A stretch of DNA of 64,000 bases, from contig NZ_QAYX01000025.1 of the NCBI RefSeq assembly GCF_003054705.1, forward strand, positions 620,001 to 684,000. Reading direction: 5' to 3'. The DNA comes from Opitutus sp. ER46. GTDB lineage: Bacteria; Verrucomicrobiota; Verrucomicrobiia; Opitutales; Opitutaceae. Each line of letters begins with the position of its first letter. The first letter of the stretch is position 1. Below the pieces are notes generated by a model, which saw nothing but the letters and a program-made list of their open reading frames with translations, ran no database searches and was not told the DNA's origin. This document shows positions 1 to 9,400 of this stretch, piece after piece. A program made the translations under genes and the position numbers.

Positions 1-955
1 AAAACTGACTGCCGAAAAAGCGATGGGTGAGCCACCGGAGATTGAAGTCATGTCGCCGCCACTCGTCGCCCAGGGCCGTGAGGTGCTCGGAGGGGATGGG
101 GTCGTTGCTCAGGTAGAACCGCATCATCTCGGCGGGAAGGAACGCGGAAGCGGCGGGCTGGCGGTAGGCGAGGTCGATGACGTCGTCACCCGTGTGCGGC
201 CCCACGTGGCCGAAGACCGTCTTGCGGCCGGGATCGTGCTGGGCGGGGACGAAGTGAAACTCGCGCTCGCGGTCGATGCGATATCCGGTGAAGGCCCGGG
301 CGGCCTCCTTGATGTCCTGCTCGCTGTAGTGGCCCTCGCCGAGGACAAAGAGTTCGAAGAGCTCGCGGGCGAAGTTCTCGTTGGGGGCCTTGCGCCGGCT
401 CTGGTTGAGATCGAGATAGAGCTCCATCGCGGGCGAACGCGACACGGCCTTTGTCAGAGCGGGGGCGGCGCCGAAACCGTCGTGCGTCAGAATGTCGAAG
501 TGCTCGTGCAACAGGGCCGGATTGTTCACCTTGTCGGCGGACACGACGTACACGTCGCTCAGGAAGAGAACCCATTTGGCCGCGGCAGATTGCGCCGGGG
601 TGGCGGCGTACGTGAGCCACTGGATGGTGAGATCGCGCACCGCATTGCGCTGCCGGTCGCGGAGCTCGCGCTGGAGACGTTGGCGCTCCTCGCCTTGCTT
701 TTCGCGGGCGGCGCGGCGCAGCTCCGGCTCGGCGGCGGCGAGCTCGGTGACTGAGGCCGGGGCGCTCAGGCGCGGCGCGGAATCGGGGAAGAGGCGGTCC
801 AGAGTCGCGGCGAGCCCTTCGCTAACGGCGCGGGCAACCTCGTCCGGTGTGGCGGTCCAGCCCGCGCGTCGCAGCAGGTGACGGGCGGTTCCCGGCTGCC
901 AATGAGTGGGGGGAAGCGGCAGCCAGGCTTTCTCGGGTGGGAACGAAAAGGCCAT
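1..955 (-). CDS. DUF1800 family protein (3' end outside window)
   Basis: About 318 N-terminal codons are present; the C-terminal part lies beyond the left edge. I read the frame by hand from the ATG at 955-953 and it stays open to base 1. The family signature appears as NENFARELFELFVLGEGHYS followed by DIKEAARAFTGYRID, and the conserved LYLDLNQSRRKAPNENF lead-in matches DUF1800 proteins. The N-terminus is rich in charged residues around 65-110 and could form a helical segment. DUF1800 proteins have no settled biochemical role; in Planctomycetes and Verrucomicrobia they often pair with DUF1501 proteins, and the partner would lie to the left. No signal peptide is evident at the chosen start. 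Confidence 0.82.
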   Translation of the reverse strand, partial: MAFSFPPEKAWLPLPPTHWQPGTARHLLRRAGWTATPDEVARAVSEGLAATLDRLFPDSAPRLSAPASVTELAAAEPELRRAAREKQGEERQRLQRELRDRQRNAVRDLTIQWLTYAATPAQSAAAKWVLFLSDVYVVSADKVNNPALLHEHFDILTHDGFGAAPALTKAVSRSPAMELYLDLNQSRRKAPNENFARELFELFVLGEGHYSEQDIKEAARAFTGYRIDREREFHFVPAQHDPGRKTVFGHVGPHTGDDVIDLAYRQPAASAFLPAEMMRFYLSNDPIPSEHLTALGDEWRRHDFNLRWLTHRFFGSQF

Positions 956-1003
956 GCGTGGCCGGAGACGGCGCGCCGACTCCCCCGGTTTCACGTTTCT
1001 CGA

Positions 1004-1018
1004 TCGGGAAATTCCCGA
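1004..1018. promoter_or_regulatory. 15-bp palindrome upstream of DUF1800 gene
   Basis: TCGGGAA-A-TTCCCGA is a perfect 7-bp inverted repeat around one central base. It sits in the 90-bp gap between the alr stop and the DUF1800 start, about 49 bp before that start codon. The geometry fits a dimeric repressor site, but no regulator is identified. Confidence 0.35.
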
Positions 1019-1045
1019 GGGGAAGCGAACCCCGTTGGGTTAGCC

Positions 1046-2200
1046 TCAGAACCCGAGCGCGGTCTTGTACAAGCGTGGCACGCGCTTGGTCACGGATGTG
1101 AGCGTCTCCCACGGGATCGTGTCCGCGGCGCGGCTGAACTCGGCGAGGGAGATTTCCTCCTCATCCTGGCGGCCGACGAGAACGGCTTCGTCGCCGCACG
1201 CGACGCCGGGCACGGCCGACACATCGACGATGGTCTGGTCCATGGTGATGCGGCCAAGCACGGGACAGCGACGGCCGTGAATGAGGACGTGGGCGCGGTT
1301 GCTCGCCGCCCGTGGCATGCCATCGGCGTAGCCGGCACAGAGGACGGCGATGGTGGCATCGCGCTGCAGCGTATGGGTGCGCCCGTAGCTGACGGTGGTG
1401 CCGCCGGGAAGGCGCTTCACGAGTCCGACTCGCGTGTGGAAGCTGAACACGGGCTCGGTGCGCACCTGACCAAGCATCGAGTTGGGGTGGGGCAGGACGC
1501 CGAACTGCAGGAGGCCGATGCGGACGGCGTTGAACGGACTTGAGCCCGGCATCGTTTCGATCCCGGCGCTGTTGTCGGCGTGAACGAAGAGCTTGCTCGG
1601 ATCCAGGCCGGGGCAGCGCTGGAGCGCTCGCAGGAAGCGTCGTCGCTGTTCGGCCGTGAACTCGACGTCGTCGTCGGGACTGGCGAAATGCGTGAACACG
1701 CCAGCGAGCCGCACGTGTTCGGCGGCGGTGACCTTGGCGTAGAGCGCGGGTGCTTCCTCGTGCCACACCCCGACGCGGCCCATGCCGGTGTCGATCTTCA
1801 GGTGGACGGTGATGGTGCGGCCGGCGGCCTTGGCAGCCTGTTCAAAGCGGTCGACTTCCTCGGCGGTCGAAATGGTCGCGGCCGCGTCGCTGTCCATCAG
1901 GCTGGTCTCCTCACCCGGCAGCAAAGGGCTGAGGATCAGGATCGGCCAACCGGGACCGAGTTCGCGCAGCGCGGCGGCTTCAGTGACGTTGGCGACGGCG
2001 AAGAGATCCGCCCCGGCGTGCATCAGATGGGCGGCGGCGCTGTGGAGCCCGTGGCCGTAGGCATCGGCCTTGACCACCGACACGTAGCGGATGTGCGGCG
2101 GAAGCGAGGCACGGATCAGTTTCAGGTTACGCTCGAGCGCGGCGAGGTCGATTTCGGCCCAGCAGCGCAGGATGCGCGATGCGGCAGCGACAGTGCTCAT
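1046..2200 (-). CDS. alr: alanine racemase
   Basis: Interconverts L- and D-alanine with PLP to supply peptidoglycan precursors in the cytoplasm. The 384-residue product is normal length. The PLP lysine lies in VVKADAYGHG (Lys44) and the catalytic tyrosine in TVSYGRTHTLQRD near residue 275. HLKIDTGMGRVG and ITMDQTIVDV are further family motifs. The open frame extends far upstream to 3013, but that extension is arginine-rich shadow sequence over tsaB. The ATG at 2200 is chosen because it forms an ATGA overlap with the tsaB stop, implying translational coupling, and because homology starts there (RCWAEIDLAALERN). Confidence 0.95.
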   Translation of the reverse strand: MSTVAAASRILRCWAEIDLAALERNLKLIRASLPPHIRYVSVVKADAYGHGLHSAAAHLMHAGADLFAVANVTEAAALRELGPGWPILILSPLLPGEETSLMDSDAAATISTAEEVDRFEQAAKAAGRTITVHLKIDTGMGRVGVWHEEAPALYAKVTAAEHVRLAGVFTHFASPDDDVEFTAEQRRRFLRALQRCPGLDPSKLFVHADNSAGIETMPGSSPFNAVRIGLLQFGVLPHPNSMLGQVRTEPVFSFHTRVGLVKRLPGGTTVSYGRTHTLQRDATIAVLCAGYADGMPRAASNRAHVLIHGRRCPVLGRITMDQTIVDVSAVPGVACGDEAVLVGRQDEEEISLAEFSRAADTIPWETLTSVTKRVPRLYKTALGF

Positions 2201-2835
2201 GAGGAAGTGGGCGCACGATGAATCTGGGGCGTCCACGTGACGTAGCTCGGATCCTCGTGCAGAAACGCGTCGGGCGTTTCCGAGGGATGAAAGAGATCGG
2301 CGTCTCCGGCGTCCCGAAGCAGATCGGGGACGGCATACGGGGTGAGCTGAACGCCGGCCGGCAGGGCTGACCAATGACGAAAACGGTCGGGCATGATCAG
2401 TTCGCCCGGGAGGCCCGAGGTGGGAACACGCTGGAGCGAGGCGCCGAGGCGAAATGTGTGCCAGCTCTCGCGGCGGGCATCGGCGATCACCGTGGCCCCG
2501 GGCCGCTTGGCGGCATGGGCGACCAGGGCGAGGCTGGTATAGGCAAACACGGGCTTGGGCTGCAGCACGCACCACGTGCGAAGCGCCATGGCCACCGTGC
2601 GAATGCCAAGAATCGATCCTGGCCCCTCGCAGTAGAGGTAAACCTCCGGCTCCGTGGGGCTGACGCCGAGGGTATCCAAGCAACGAAATAATCCGGTCCC
2701 GGCCTCTTCGTCGGTCGAGGTCCAGCGGTCGAGGTCGGCGTCGCCCTTGAGCCAGCCCACCTGGATCCGGGACGATGCCGCATCGAGCAGAAGCGCGGAT
2801 CGCCGCGAGGCGAGGAGCTGGCCGAGACTGGGCAT
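2197..2835 (-). CDS. tsaB: tRNA threonylcarbamoyladenosine biosynthesis protein TsaB
   Basis: TsaB is the non-catalytic, ASKHA-fold partner of TsaD in making the t6A modification of ANN-decoding tRNAs. The 212-residue product begins with an ASKHA-like strand (ALLLDAASSRIQVGW, residues 14-28) and contains the ILGIRTVAMALRTW segment equivalent to the family's GPGSFTGLR-type helix; its GPGSILGIR is recognisable. The C-terminal third is divergent, as usual for TsaB. TsaD and TsaE are not in the window. It overlaps alr by four bases, so the two form an operon, and it diverges from tig across a 166-bp gap. The start at 2835 is the first ATG just before the family homology; ATGs farther upstream would add unconserved sequence. 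Confidence 0.8.
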   Translation of the reverse strand: MPSLGQLLASRRSALLLDAASSRIQVGWLKGDADLDRWTSTDEEAGTGLFRCLDTLGVSPTEPEVYLYCEGPGSILGIRTVAMALRTWCVLQPKPVFAYTSLALVAHAAKRPGATVIADARRESWHTFRLGASLQRVPTSGLPGELIMPDRFRHWSALPAGVQLTPYAVPDLLRDAGDADLFHPSETPDAFLHEDPSYVTWTPQIHRAPTSS

Positions 2836-2926
2836 GTGTCTCGCGACGAAAGGCCGCTGGAGGGTGCCGCGCAAGCATCCACTGACGCCCCGCGCGGGCG
2901 AGGAACGAGACGCCAATTGGACGCAC

Positions 2927-2973
2927 GAATCGGGCATTGACCGAGCGGAGGCATCTCGTAGCGTGCCCGATTC
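2927..2973. promoter_or_regulatory. 10-bp inverted repeat bracketing the tig promoter
   Basis: GAATCGGGCA (2927-2936) and TGCCCGATTC (2964-2973) are perfect reverse complements separated by 27 bp. The candidate -35/-10 pair of the tig cluster lies in the spacer, with the last -10 base touching the right arm. This arrangement suggests an operator bound by a dimer or tetramer. It is not CIRCE (TTAGCACTC arms). It could alternatively act as a long-loop RNA stem if transcription starts upstream. Confidence 0.45.
2937..2964 (+). promoter_or_regulatory. candidate sigma-70-type promoter for tig-clpP-clpX
   Basis: TTGACC (2937-2942) and TAGCGT (2959-2964) are spaced by 16 bp, with a start expected about 30 nt before the tig GTG. 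The -35 box matches five of six consensus bases and the -10 only three of six, so the assignment is tentative. The flanking inverted repeat strengthens it. Confidence 0.35.
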
Positions 2974-3001
2974 TCTGTCTACAACCCGCCCGCCTTTTAC
3001 C

Positions 3002-4324
3002 GTGAACGTCCAACTGAATAACGTCTCAGCCACCCGTAAGAGCCTCGTGGTCACGCTCGATCCGAGCGAAGTTGACGCCGAGCACAGCGCCGTCGTCGCC
3101 GAAATCGCGAAGTTCGCGCGTCTCCCCGGCTTCCGTCCCGGCAAGGCTCCGCTCGCCATGGTGGCGAAGCGTTTTGGCAAGGAGATCGCGGACGAGTTCA
3201 AGCAGAAGGTCGTCGCAAGGGCGTACCGAAGCGGGCTCGAGAAGGAGAAACTCGATGTGATGAACATCGTGAACGTCGAGGAAGGGAAAATTGCGATGGG
3301 CGAAGCCGCCACGATCACGGTGACGGTGGATATCCGCCCGGAGTTCGAGTTGCCGGAGTACACGGAGTTGCCGACGGAAGTGGCCCCGGTTGAGCCGACG
3401 GACGCCGAGGTGGCGAACGTGATCGAAGGACTGCGTTCCGAGCGCGCGGATTTCCGCAAGGCGGAGCGCGCCGCCCAGAAGGGCGACTACGTGAAGCTCG
3501 CCTACGAAGGCACGATCGATGGCAAGCCGATTTCGGAGATCGCGCCGGACAAACAGCTTTACGCCAAGGTGCCGCAGACTTGGGAAGAGGTGCAGGGTGA
3601 GCACGAAGGCGTGCTGCCGGGCCTCGGCCAGCAGTTGGCGGGGGTGGCGGCGGGCGACAAGAAGACCGTCAGCATCACCTTCCCGGCGGAGTTCGCCGCG
3701 GCTCCGGCGCTCGCCGGCAAGGTTGCGAGCTATGCGATCGAAGTGCAGGAGATCCGTGAGCGCGTGCTCCCGGAGCTCAATGAGGAGTTCTTCAAGTCCC
3801 AGCAGGTCGCGGATCTCGCGGCGTTGCAGACGAAGGTTCAAGCGAACCTGAAGATGCAGAAGGAATACCAGAATCGTTCGGCGCAGCGCCGCCAAGTGAC
3901 TGACCAGCTCGCGGCGAAGGTGAATGTCGAGGTGCCCGAGTCGCTGGTCGATTCCGAGACCCAGCACGTCCTCCGCAATTTCATCGAAGAGAACATGCGT
4001 CGCGGCGTTCCGGCCGAGGAGTTCGAGAAGGGCAAGAAGGAGCTCTTCGACGGTGCCAAGAAGGCGGCCGCGGCCCGCGTGAAGGTCCAGATGATCCTGG
4101 CGAAGATCGCGGAGAAGGAGAAGATCACCGTCACCAACGACGATATCAACGAGTACCTCTATCGTGAGTCGATGCGCTCGGGGCAGAAGCCGGAGAAGCT
4201 GGCGAAGACCCTTTCGAACGACCGCGACCAGCTGCGTTCGGTGCAGCAGTCGATCATTTTCGACAAGGCGGTTGATTTTCTGGTCTCCAAGGCTAAGGTC
4301 ACGACGCTCCAGCCGAAGGCCTAA
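3002..4324 (+). CDS. tig: trigger factor, ribosome-associated chaperone
   Basis: Binds ribosomal protein L23 at the exit tunnel and shields nascent chains; also has peptidyl-prolyl isomerase activity. The 440-residue product shows the ribosome-docking signature GFRPGKAP (residues 43-50), a middle FKBP-type PPIase domain beginning near residue 160 (GDYVKLAYEGTIDGKPI) and a long helical C-terminal chaperone domain. The open frame runs back to 2654, but the family N-terminus begins at the GTG at 3002 (VNVQLNNVSATRKSL). No strong Shine-Dalgarno is visible. It leads a tig-clpP-clpX cluster, a widely conserved order, with 27 bp to clpP. Confidence 0.95.
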   Translation: MNVQLNNVSATRKSLVVTLDPSEVDAEHSAVVAEIAKFARLPGFRPGKAPLAMVAKRFGKEIADEFKQKVVARAYRSGLEKEKLDVMNIVNVEEGKIAMGEAATITVTVDIRPEFELPEYTELPTEVAPVEPTDAEVANVIEGLRSERADFRKAERAAQKGDYVKLAYEGTIDGKPISEIAPDKQLYAKVPQTWEEVQGEHEGVLPGLGQQLAGVAAGDKKTVSITFPAEFAAAPALAGKVASYAIEVQEIRERVLPELNEEFFKSQQVADLAALQTKVQANLKMQKEYQNRSAQRRQVTDQLAAKVNVEVPESLVDSETQHVLRNFIEENMRRGVPAEEFEKGKKELFDGAKKAAAARVKVQMILAKIAEKEKITVTNDDINEYLYRESMRSGQKPEKLAKTLSNDRDQLRSVQQSIIFDKAVDFLVSKAKVTTLQPKA

Positions 4325-4351
4325 CCGGCTTAGCTAAATCCTCGTCACCAC

Positions 4352-4975
4352 GTGAGCTACTACGTTCCCATTGTCCTCGAAAACACCGGCCGCGGAGAGC
4401 GGTCGATGGACATCTATTCGCGGCTGCTGAAGGACCGCATCATCTTCATCGGTTCGCCGATCGATGATGGGGTGGCGAACGTGGTGATTGCCCAGATGTT
4501 GTTCCTGCAGATGGAGGATCCGAAAAAGGATATCCATCTGTACATCAACTCGCCGGGCGGGGTGGTGACGGGCGGGATGGCGATCTATGACACGATGAAC
4601 TTCCTGCAGTGTGACATCGTCACCTACTGCATCGGCATGGCTGCCAGCATGAGCACAGTGCTCCTGGCGGCCGGCACGAAGGGGAAGCGTTTTGCCCTGC
4701 CGAACAGCCGGGTGATGATCCACCAGCCGAGCGGCGGTGCGGGTGGCCAGGCCGCCGACATCGCGATCGCGGCCCGTGAGATCCTGCGCTGGCGCAAGAC
4801 CTTGAATGAGGCCATTGCCCGGCACACCGGCAAGACTCCGGAACAGGTCGAGAAGGACTCCGACCGCGACTATTACCTCAGCGCCCAAGAGGCCAAGGAT
4901 TACGGTCTGGTGGACCACGTCGTCTCTTCGACACGCGAAGCACAGACTCTCTCGGTTCAGACCGCGGCTGCCTGA
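4352..4975 (+). CDS. clpP: ATP-dependent Clp protease proteolytic subunit
   Basis: Serine protease that forms a double-heptamer chamber and degrades substrates delivered by ClpX. The 207-residue product carries the complete triad: Ser99 in GMAASMST, His124 in VMIHQPSGG and Asp in the [10 protein letters not shown] segment around 171-173. INSPGG at 65-70 is the oxyanion-region motif. It starts with GTG at 4352, directly followed by [16 protein letters not shown], a typical ClpP N-terminus; there is no long propeptide. Sixty-five bases separate it from clpX. Confidence 0.97.
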   Translation: MSYYVPIVLENTGRGERSMDIYSRLLKDRIIFIGSPIDDGVANVVIAQMLFLQMEDPKKDIHLYINSPGGVVTGGMAIYDTMNFLQCDIVTYCIGMAASMSTVLLAAGTKGKRFALPNSRVMIHQPSGGAGGQAADIAIAAREILRWRKTLNEAIARHTGKTPEQVEKDSDRDYYLSAQEAKDYGLVDHVVSSTREAQTLSVQTAAA

Positions 4976-5040
4976 TTTAGGGGCTAGGGTAAGGCAACTC
5001 CAGCCTCGACTCACGTCGCGCTCGATTCACTCTATCGGCC

Positions 5041-6333
5041 ATGGCAAAATCCGCCCGCATGACCCTGTGCTCGTTTTGCGGTAAGTCGCAGGCGGAGGTG
5101 AAGAAGATCATCGCCGGGCCGGGGGTGTATATCTGCGATTCGTGCGTGAACGTCTGCAAGACGATCATCGATCGCGAGGTCAAGGCCCCCTCCGTGGAGG
5201 CGAAACCGACCGTTCGGCTCGTGAAGCCAGCCGAGATCAAGAAGACGCTTGATGACTACGTCATCGGCCAGGATCACGCCAAGAAGGTTCTCTCGGTCGC
5301 CGTCTACAATCACTACAAGCGGCTGATGTTCGACTCGGGTCAGTCGAAGGATTCGGCGGCGGTTGCCCCGGAGTTCAGCGACGTTGAGGTCGAGAAGAGC
5401 AACATCCTCCTCGTGGGCCCGACGGGCTCGGGCAAGACGCTGCTGGCGCGTACGCTCGCGAAGATTCTCGATGTGCCGTTCGCCATCTCGGACGCGACCA
5501 CGCTCACCGAGGCCGGCTATGTCGGCGAAGACGTTGAGAATGTCGTGCTGCGGCTCCTCCAGGCCGCCAATTACGACGTCAAGAAGGCCGAGTGCGGGAT
5601 CATTTACATCGACGAAATCGACAAGATCGGCCGCAAGACCGAGAATGTCTCGATCACGCGCGATGTTTCCGGTGAAGGCGTGCAGCAGGCACTCCTGAAA
5701 ATTCTTGAAGGTACGGTGTGCAACGTGCCCCCGCAGGGCGGCCGCAAGCATCCGAACCAAGAGTACATTCAGATCAACACGACGAACATCCTGTTCATCT
5801 GCGGCGGGGCGTTTGTGGGGTTGGACAACATCGTGCAGCGCCGGCTTGGCCAGCGGAGCATGGGCTTCTCGTCCATCCAGGCGCAGCAGGACCAGTCGAT
5901 GCACCCCGAGGAGATGATGAAGGCCCTCGCGCCCGAGGACCTGATCCGCTTCGGCATGATTCCGGAGTTCATCGGCCGGCTGCCGGTGGTTTCCGTGCTG
6001 GATCAGCTGAAGGTCGAGGACCTCGAGAAGATTCTGCTGCGGACAAAGAACGCGATGGTGAAGCAGTATTCGAAGCTCTTCGCCATGGACGGTGTGCGCC
6101 TGAAGTTCACGCCCGATGCCGTGAAGGCGATCGCCCAGAAGGGCATCGAGTTGAAGACGGGCGCCCGCGCCCTCCGCTCGATCATGGAGACTTTGATGCT
6201 CGAGGTGATGTACGAGTTGCCGCAGCGCGACGACGTCACCGATGTCATTGTGGATGCAGCCGTGGTGGCGGGCCGGCGTCGGCCGACGTTGCGTCGGACG
6301 ACGAAGCCAGAGCCGAAGCAGGACGCCGCCTGA
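5041..6333 (+). CDS. clpX: ATP-dependent Clp protease ATP-binding subunit ClpX
   Basis: AAA+ unfoldase that feeds tagged substrates to ClpP. The 430-residue product has the N-terminal C4 zinc finger (Cys10, 13, 32, 35), Walker A GPTGSGKT (126-133), Walker B IIYIDEID (187-194) and the pore loop GYVGED (159-164). The ClpP-docking loop reads MGF in RSMGFSSIQ rather than the usual IGF. The C-terminal tail after residue 405 is arginine-, proline- and lysine-rich and unconserved. The ATG at 5041 precedes the zinc finger at the normal distance. It is the last gene of the tig-clpP-clpX cluster. Confidence 0.97.
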   Translation: MAKSARMTLCSFCGKSQAEVKKIIAGPGVYICDSCVNVCKTIIDREVKAPSVEAKPTVRLVKPAEIKKTLDDYVIGQDHAKKVLSVAVYNHYKRLMFDSGQSKDSAAVAPEFSDVEVEKSNILLVGPTGSGKTLLARTLAKILDVPFAISDATTLTEAGYVGEDVENVVLRLLQAANYDVKKAECGIIYIDEIDKIGRKTENVSITRDVSGEGVQQALLKILEGTVCNVPPQGGRKHPNQEYIQINTTNILFICGGAFVGLDNIVQRRLGQRSMGFSSIQAQQDQSMHPEEMMKALAPEDLIRFGMIPEFIGRLPVVSVLDQLKVEDLEKILLRTKNAMVKQYSKLFAMDGVRLKFTPDAVKAIAQKGIELKTGARALRSIMETLMLEVMYELPQRDDVTDVIVDAAVVAGRRRPTLRRTTKPEPKQDAA

Positions 6334-6390
6334 GCGTCGCTGGGCGCGGCGGGTTGGTGCCGGCAAGGACCGTCCGACTCCTTTGGGCTT

Positions 6391-6400
6391 CACACGTGTG
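6391..6400. promoter_or_regulatory. CACACGTGTG palindrome upstream of GH2 gene
   Basis: A perfect 10-bp palindrome lies 28 bp before the GH2 start. It could be an operator for a sugar-responsive regulator, but it is short enough to arise by chance. Confidence 0.2.
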
Positions 6401-6415
6401 GTCGTAGAGGGTGCC

Positions 6416-6440
6416 TTGGGGTACTCCAATGACACCCCAA
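6416..6440 (+). promoter_or_regulatory. hairpin enclosing the GH2 start codon
   Basis: TTGGGGT (6416-6422) pairs perfectly with ACCCCAA (6434-6440); the ATG at 6429-6431 sits in the 11-nt loop. Such a stem could limit or regulate translation initiation. A GTG at 6411 is an alternative start in the same frame. Confidence 0.3.
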
Positions 6441-9400
6441 TGCCTTCGCTGGGCGTGGATGCTAGCTGCATCTGCCGCCCTGATTTCGGCCGCGGCGCGC
6501 GGCGCGTCTGAACCGATTACGCAGCGGCAGTACCTTTCCGGGCGAGGGCCAAAGGACGCCGTGACTTGGGAGTTCACCGTCACGGGGGGGCGACGGGCGG
6601 GGGAGAAGGCGACGATTCCGGTGCCATCCAACTGGGAGTTGCACGGTTTTGGCTCGTATCACTACGGCCAACAAAAGGTGAAGTCGGACGAGCACGGCCT
6701 GTACCGGACCCGGTTTCAGCTGCCGGCAGAGTGGGAGGGGCGGCGCCTCTGGCTCGTCTTCGATGGCGTGATGACCGACGCCGTGGTTACCGTGAATGGA
6801 CGCCAGGCCGGACCGATCCATCAAGGCGGGTTCAACCGGTTTCGTTTTGAGGTGACGCCGCTGGTCCGGTTTGGCGCCGGCGGCGAGAACGTCCTTGAGG
6901 TGGATGTGGCAAAGGTGTCGGCCAATGAGGACACGGAGAAGGCCGAGCGCGGGGGCGATTACTGGGTCTTTGGGGGAATCTATCGCCCGGTTTGGATCGA
7001 GTCGGCGCCGACGCAGTGGATCGACCACGTGGCCGTCGACGCGCAGGCCGATGGCGCGATCAACATGGATGTGACGCTGGGGGCGGTGCGGGATGCGGAT
7101 CGGGTCGAGGCAGAGATCGTCGATGGCGCGGGCCGGGTCGCTGGACCGCTGCTGAGCACACGGATCCCGGCCGGCGGGGCGGGACGCGTGCGGGTGACGG
7201 GACAAGTGCCGGCGGTGCAGCCGTGGTCGGCGGAGTCCCCCGTTTTGTACACGCTGCGGCTGGCGCTGCGCCGAGGCGTCGAAGTCGTGCACACGCTCGA
7301 GCAACGCTTCGGATTTCGGACCTTTGAAGTGCGCGAGGGCGACGGACTCTATGTGAACGGCCAGCGCGTACGCCTGAAAGGCGTGAACCGGCACAGCTTC
7401 CGGCCGGCGACGGGAAGGGCGTTGAATCCAGAAGACTGTTACGCGGACGTGCGCCTGATCCGGGAGATGAATATGAACGCCGTGCGGATGTCGCACTATC
7501 CGCCCGACGAGGCCTTCCTGAACGCGTGCGATGAACTCGGACTTTATGTGCTGGATGAGCTCAGCGGCTGGCAGAAGGCCCATGGCACGGCGGTTGGGCG
7601 GCTACTCGTGCGCTCGCTGGTGGAGCGGGATGTGAATCACCCGAGCATCCTGTTTTGGGATAACGGCAATGAAGGTGGGTGGAATCGTGACCTCGACGGC
7701 GAGTTCGCGTTGTATGACCCGCAGCGCCGGCCGGTGCTGCATCCTTGGGAGCTGCACGCGGGCGTGAACACGAAGCACTATCCGAATTTTGATGTGCTCG
7801 AAGGCCTGCTGCGTGGACGCGATCTCGTCATGCCGACCGAAGTGCTCCACGCCATGTATGACGGCGGGGCCGGAGCGGGACTCGAGGACTACTGGAATGC
7901 GATTGTCGCATCACCGGTGGGCGCCGGGGCCTTCATCTGGGTGTTCGCGGATGAAGGCGTGGTGCGGACTGATCGCGGCGGGAAGATCGATGTGTTCAGC
8001 ACGTTCGCGCCCGATGGCATCGTCGGGCCAAATCACGAGAAGGAAGGCAGCTTCTTTGCCGTGCGGGAGATTTGGTCCCCGGTGCAAATTGACGCGCCGA
8101 GACTCGATGCCGGCTTCGACGGTACGCTCACGGTGAAAAATCGTTACGACTTCACTTCGTTGAAGCAGTGCCGGTTTGCGTGGGAGCTGCGGCGCTTCGA
8201 TTTGAAGGCGCCGTCGGCCACGACCGCCCAGGTTGTGGTGGCGCGGGGTGAGATGCCGGGGCCGGATGTCGCGCCGCAGTCGCGGGGACAGATGCGGCTG
8301 GCGCTGCCGGCATCGTGGGCCGAGGCGGACGCACTGGCCGTGACGGCGTTTTCACCGCGGGGAGACGCGCTGTGGACGTGGACGTGGGCGACGCCTCGTT
8401 TGAGCGAGCGCGGAAAGACCCTCGCCGGAAGCATGGCGGCGGTACAGCCGGCGGCGGAACCCGCCTCGGTGACGAAGCACGACGACATGATCGAACTGAA
8501 GGCGGCCGGAGTGACGGCTCGGTTCGACGCGCGCACGGGGATGCTGCGCGATGTGCGGCGGGGCGGGAAGACGTTTCCCTTGTCACAAGGGCCGCGGCTC
8601 GTGTTTGCGCGGCAAGCGAACGGCACAGAGCCGACGTGGCTGCCGTTCACGGAGGTAGATCGGACCCTTGCCGAAGGGACGCACCGTCTCGCCCAACCGG
8701 GGTTGGCGAGCTGCGTCGAGATTGAGCTCGTGGAGCTGCGCGGGGCTGATGCGGTTCTCGGCGCGACCATCGAGGTTTCCGCGGATGGCGAGCATTGGGA
8801 GACGATCTTCGATGCGACGCGGCGGCCGCAGGACGGAGCAAGGTTCGAGTTTGCGCCCCAGTTGGTGGCGGCGGTTCGGCTCAGCAACCTGCGGCGCTAT
8901 GACCCGCGGCCTGTGACGCTTCGGACATTCCGCGTGGGGTATTCCGCGGAACGATTCCCAGTGTCGGTGACGCAGCCGGCCGTGGTGACCACGGGCGAAG
9001 GCGTCGAACCGGGCAGCGCGGGCGCCGTGGCCTGGCTCGAAGCGGCAGGCGGCCCCAGCGGAATGGGACGCGTGCGGTGGACCATACGCTCCGACGGCAC
9101 GCTGCGGCTGGACTACAGCTACAATGTGAACGGGCGGTTTTCGTTCCACGGTGTGACTTTCGATTGTCCCGAAAATGAGCTCGCGGGCTTCCGATGGCTC
9201 GGTCGCGGGCCACACCGGGTCTGGCAGAATCGGCTGAAAGGAACGACCCTGGGCGTGCACGAGCACCGGCCACACGTTGTCCAGCCGGGGGAGAGTTGGG
9301 AGTACCCGGAGTTTGAAGGATACTTCGCCGAACCGTACTGGACCCAATTTGCGACCGCGGCCGGAGCGATGGCGGTGTCGACGAGCAGCGGGGATGTCTA

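Noticed and set aside
2654-3001. Long open frame in front of trigger factor
   Set aside because: The region is arginine- and serine-rich, overlaps tsaB on the other strand and shows no homology pattern; the family N-terminus begins at GTG 3002.
2201-3013. Extension of the alanine racemase frame to 655 residues
   Set aside because: It reads through tsaB in a shifted frame and has shadow composition (Arg/Pro/Ala-rich).
5032-6471. Minus-strand open frame opposite clpX
   Set aside because: It is antisense to a full-length ClpX and rich in Arg, His and Asp without family motifs.
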